From Chthoniobacterales bacterium (GTDB lineage Bacteria; Verrucomicrobiota; Verrucomicrobiia; Chthoniobacterales; UBA10450): DNA of 7,667 bases. Shown here piece by piece: positions 5,165-7,667 of the stretch. Every line of letters begins with the position of its first letter. Position 1 is the stretch's first letter. The notes below the pieces were generated by a model. That model was not told the DNA's origin. It worked only from the letters and a program-made list of their open reading frames with translations, and searched no databases. The stretch is from assembly GCA_025980625.1 (NCBI GenBank), contig JAICXG010000133.1, positions 1 to 7,667 on the forward strand. The letters run 5' to 3'. The translations under genes and the position numbers were made by a program.

Positions 5165-7327
5165 ATGAAGAAGCTCCTGTTCGTTAGCCTGATCCTCGCC
5201 GCGCCGCTCGTGCTCCGCGCCGAGAACGTCAAAAGCCTGGCCGATTTCCAAGCCGCCGCGGAGAAGGCGAATGAAATTCTCGTCATCCCGGATTGGCCGA
5301 AAACGCCGAGCGAAGTCCAGGGCGAGATCGACAAGGCGATCGCGAATGGGAACGCCGCGCTCGACCTGATTGGAAAGCAGGACCTGGCCAAGGTCACATT
5401 CCAGAGCACGGTCGAAGCGCTCGACAACATGCAGAACGAAGCGCAGATCGCGATCCAGAAGACCGTTCTTGTGCAGCAGACGAACCAGGACGGAGCGATG
5501 CGCGATGCGGCCGAGAAAGCAATCAAGCTTTTCCAGGATTGGGCGGTGGGGATCGATTATCGCGAGGACGTTTACAAGGCGGTGAAAGCTTACGCGGACA
5601 CGAAGCCGAAACTGGAAGGCGAAGACGCGCTCCTCCTCGAGCACACATTGCGCGATTATCGCCGCGCCGGGCTCGCCTTGCCGCCGGAGAAACGGGCCGA
5701 AGTGGAAAAGCTTCGCAAGGAACTGGCGCAATTGGAGACCGATTTCCAGGCGAACATCGTCGCGGTCAAAGCACCTGTAACCTTCACCAAAGCCGAGCTC
5801 GACGGCGTGTCGGATTCGGTTCTCCAATCACCCGGCGTGAAGACCGGCGACGACTCTTACACCATCCTGGCGAACGTCACCTTCCAGTACAACACCGTCG
5901 AGGAAACGGCGAAGAACGAGGCGACCCGCCGGCATCTTTATGACGTCCGGTTCAACCTCGCGCGCGACAAAAATGTTCCAGTCCTGAACGACATCCTCGC
6001 CCATCGCAACCAGATCGCGCTCAAGCTCGGCTACAAATCGTGGGATGATTTTCAGACCGAGATAAAGATGGCCAAGAGCGGCGCCGCGGCCAAGACCTTC
6101 ATCCACGACCTGATCGCCGGGATTCAACCGAAGTTCGATGCTGAAGTCGCCGAGTTGCGCAAGCTGAAGGTGGAGGAAACGAAGGACCCGAACGCCAGCA
6201 TTTCCATCTGGGACTGGCGCTATTACCAGACGCAACTGAAGAAGGAGAAATACACGATCGATCCCGAAGCGCTCCGGGTTTATTTCCCCTTCCAGCGCGT
6301 CCTCCAAGGGATGTTCGACGTTTATCAGAACATCTTCGGGCTCAAGTTCACCAAGATCATCCCGCCCGACAAATGGGTCGACGATCTCCAGCTCTACATG
6401 GTGACCGACGCGGCCAGCGGCCAGCCGTTAGGCATGTTCTATCTCGATATGTTTCCGCGCGAAGGAAAGTTTAATCACTTCGCCGAGTTCGGAATTATTC
6501 CGGGTAAGAAGCTGCCGGATGGAAAGTATCAGCGCCCGACGGTCGCGCTGCTCTGCAACTTCCCGCCGCCGCGCAAGGACCAGCCTTCGCTCCTCAGCCA
6601 TCAGGATGTCGAGACGCTTTTCCATGAGTTTGGCCATGCCCTGCACGCGATCGTGACGAAGGCGAAATATGTCCGTTTCTCCGGCACGAACGTTCCGGCG
6701 GACTTTGTTGAGGCGCCCTCGCAAATGCTGCAAAACTGGGTCTGGAACAAGAAGGTGCTCGACACTTTTGCGGCCGACTATCGCGACCCATCGAAGAAGA
6801 TTCCAGCGGAGACAATCGCGAAACTCAAGGAGGCCAAGCTCGCCACCGTCGGGGTGTTTTATCGGCGGCAATTTACTTTCGCTGACATCGATCTCACTCT
6901 GCACGACGTCCATCCCGCAGGTCAGCCCTACGATTGCGTCGCAATGTCGAATCCGCTTTTCCCGAAGGATTTTCTCCCGATCGACTCCGATACGGCCTTT
7001 GTCGCCTACTTCGGTCATCTCGTCGGCTATGATGCGGGCTATTACGGCTACGCCTGGGCGGATGCGATCGCGGCCGACATGGCGACCGTTTTTGAAAATG
7101 CGCCTAACGGATTTCTCGATAAAGCCGCGGGCATGAGATTGCGCAACGAGATCTATGCGCCGGGCGGCTCGCGCGACATTGATATCTCGATCCGGAAGTT
7201 TCTCGGCCGGGAACGCTCGATTCAGCCTTACCTGAAAACGTTAGGCATCAATACGCCGGCGAAAGCTAAAGGCGGCCCCTCCAAAGAGAGCGACACCGGG
7301 GCGGCCAAGCCGCCGACAAAACCGTAA
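5165..7327 (+). CDS. Exported M3-family (thimet/oligopeptidase A-like) zinc metallopeptidase
   Basis: Zinc oligopeptidase of 720 residues, the usual size for M3A enzymes, which trim peptides of up to about 20 residues inside a deep channel. It begins with a Sec signal peptide (MKKLLFVSLILAAPLVLRA, likely cut after Ala19), so it should act in the periplasm or outside the cell, unlike most M3 enzymes, which are cytosolic. An all-helical N-terminal half includes a Lys/Glu-rich coiled segment around 175-200. The zinc site is complete: His487-Glu488-x-x-His491 in HEFGHALH, and Glu516 in DFVEAPSQM, 29 residues after the first His, as in thimet oligopeptidase (473/502). The substrate-binding segment GHLVGYDAGYYGYAW (617-631) supplies His618 and Tyr622/626/629, with one Gly fewer than the common HLAGGYDA form. 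The C-terminal ~25 residues are Pro/Lys/Ala-rich and look disordered. Start ATG 5165 has no Shine-Dalgarno; it is fixed by the signal peptide. An M28 gene follows without a visible terminator, so both may share a transcript. Confidence 0.95.
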   Translation: MKKLLFVSLILAAPLVLRAENVKSLADFQAAAEKANEILVIPDWPKTPSEVQGEIDKAIANGNAALDLIGKQDLAKVTFQSTVEALDNMQNEAQIAIQKTVLVQQTNQDGAMRDAAEKAIKLFQDWAVGIDYREDVYKAVKAYADTKPKLEGEDALLLEHTLRDYRRAGLALPPEKRAEVEKLRKELAQLETDFQANIVAVKAPVTFTKAELDGVSDSVLQSPGVKTGDDSYTILANVTFQYNTVEETAKNEATRRHLYDVRFNLARDKNVPVLNDILAHRNQIALKLGYKSWDDFQTEIKMAKSGAAAKTFIHDLIAGIQPKFDAEVAELRKLKVEETKDPNASISIWDWRYYQTQLKKEKYTIDPEALRVYFPFQRVLQGMFDVYQNIFGLKFTKIIPPDKWVDDLQLYMVTDAASGQPLGMFYLDMFPREGKFNHFAEFGIIPGKKLPDGKYQRPTVALLCNFPPPRKDQPSLLSHQDVETLFHEFGHALHAIVTKAKYVRFSGTNVPADFVEAPSQMLQNWVWNKKVLDTFAADYRDPSKKIPAETIAKLKEAKLATVGVFYRRQFTFADIDLTLHDVHPAGQPYDCVAMSNPLFPKDFLPIDSDTAFVAYFGHLVGYDAGYYGYAWADAIAADMATVFENAPNGFLDKAAGMRLRNEIYAPGGSRDIDISIRKFLGRERSIQPYLKTLGINTPAKAKGGPSKESDTGAAKPPTKP

Positions 7328-7385
7328 GCCACGCAGGGATTGGTCAGCCTAAGTCGCCGCAGCGCGGAGAGGCATGGCGATAAAT

Positions 7386-7667
7386 ATGAAAGCAATGCTT
7401 TGGATCTCGCTACTTGCCTTTTGCTCTTCAACTTTTGCCGACACCGCGCCGCGCCAGCCGCCGAAAGAGGCCGCGAGCGCGATCGATGGCGCCGGCCTTC
7501 TCGAGCACATCAAAGTCCTCGGTTCGGATAAGTTCGAAGGTCGCGCGCCTGGCACTCGCGGCGAAGATCTCGCCCTCCAATACATCACCGAGCAATTCAA
7601 AAAGCTTGGTCTTAAGCCCGGCAATCCCAACGGCAGTTACACGCAGGAAGTTCCGCTCGCCGGCATT
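7386..7667 (+). CDS. N-terminus of an exported M28-type metallopeptidase (cut by window end)
   Basis: The last 94 visible codons encode a signal peptide (MKAMLWISLLAFCSSTFA, probable cleavage before ADTAP or DTAP), a short Pro/Ala-rich linker, and then the segment LLEHIKVLGSDKFEGRAPGT followed by RGEDLALQYITEQFKKLGL, KPG and GSYTQEVPL. This is the characteristic pre-catalytic opening of M28 aminopeptidases (leucyl/glutamate carboxypeptidase-like fold, two zinc ions), where the pattern 'L-x-S-D-x-x-x-G-R-x-x-G-T-x-G' and 'YI-x-x-x-F-x-x-x-G-L-x-P' recurs. The zinc ligands and catalytic Glu lie beyond the window, so activity cannot be confirmed. An in-frame ATG at 7374 would add four residues, but the purine-rich GGAGAGG (7366-7372) is only one base from it; the 7386 start is 13 bases away and gives a cleaner signal peptide. 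The gene lies 58 bases after the M3 gene on the same strand, suggesting co-transcription for peptide degradation outside the cytoplasm. Confidence 0.85.
   Translation, partial: MKAMLWISLLAFCSSTFADTAPRQPPKEAASAIDGAGLLEHIKVLGSDKFEGRAPGTRGEDLALQYITEQFKKLGLKPGNPNGSYTQEVPLAGI

Noticed and set aside
4638..5168. 176-residue plus-strand frame opposite the MarC gene
   Set aside because: It is antisense to a clear membrane-protein family, rich in Ser/Pro/Ile/Asn without domain pattern, and runs through the inverted repeat.
5150..5827. 225-residue minus-strand frame opposite the M3 gene, and similar ones at 5828-6307 and 6428-7018
   Set aside because: All are antisense to a well-supported peptidase in a GC-rich gene, where codon bias keeps the opposite strand open; no recognisable motifs.
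3482..7351. Shared 11-mer GGTCAGCCTAA near 3482 and 7342
   Set aside because: One copy is in the rarD coding region and one is intergenic, with no similarity around them; most likely chance.

Overview
The window is a compact, GC-rich bacterial chromosomal segment with seven protein genes, two of them cut by the window edges. There are no rRNA, tRNA, CRISPR or insertion-sequence signatures. Shine-Dalgarno sequences are weak or missing at most starts, genes are tightly packed, and secreted peptidases are over-represented. Together with a 9-nt-period intergenic repeat this would fit a soil-type Verrucomicrobiota or similar phylum. That placement is an inference from general impression, not from a marker gene.

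Layout from left to right. (1) A prolyl oligopeptidase of family S9A, lacking its 5' end (1-1983, +), overlaps by ATGA (1980-1983) with (2) a small HD-domain protein that carries the complete residue signature of (p)ppGpp hydrolases (1980-2573, +). This pair ends at a strong intrinsic terminator at 2641-2683. (3) A DUF1353 lipoprotein of unknown role lies on the minus strand (2696-3349). (4) A divergent rarD-type EamA transporter follows (3470-4390, +). (5) A MarC-family membrane protein converges on it (4466-5047, -). (6) After a short divergent region almost filled by an inverted repeat comes an exported M3 thimet-type oligopeptidase (5165-7327, +). (7) Just downstream is the start of an M28-type exported metallopeptidase, cut by the window end (7386 onward, +).

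The functional theme is breakdown of oligopeptides outside the cytoplasm: an S9A endopeptidase (whose export cannot be judged because its N-terminus is missing), a signal-peptide-bearing M3 oligopeptidase and a signal-peptide-bearing M28 peptidase. The HD hydrolase coupled to the S9A gene could link peptide supply to alarmone turnover, but this is only an inference from gene order. RarD, MarC and the DUF1353 lipoprotein are envelope proteins without an obvious link to the peptidases.

I see no convincing new defence or mobile system. The items most worth a second look are the inverted 9-nt-period repeat at 5074-5151, the terminator with a plausible promoter just upstream (possible small RNA), the lipidated DUF1353 protein, the S1-pocket substitution in the S9A enzyme, and the coupling of a peptidase with an alarmone-type hydrolase.
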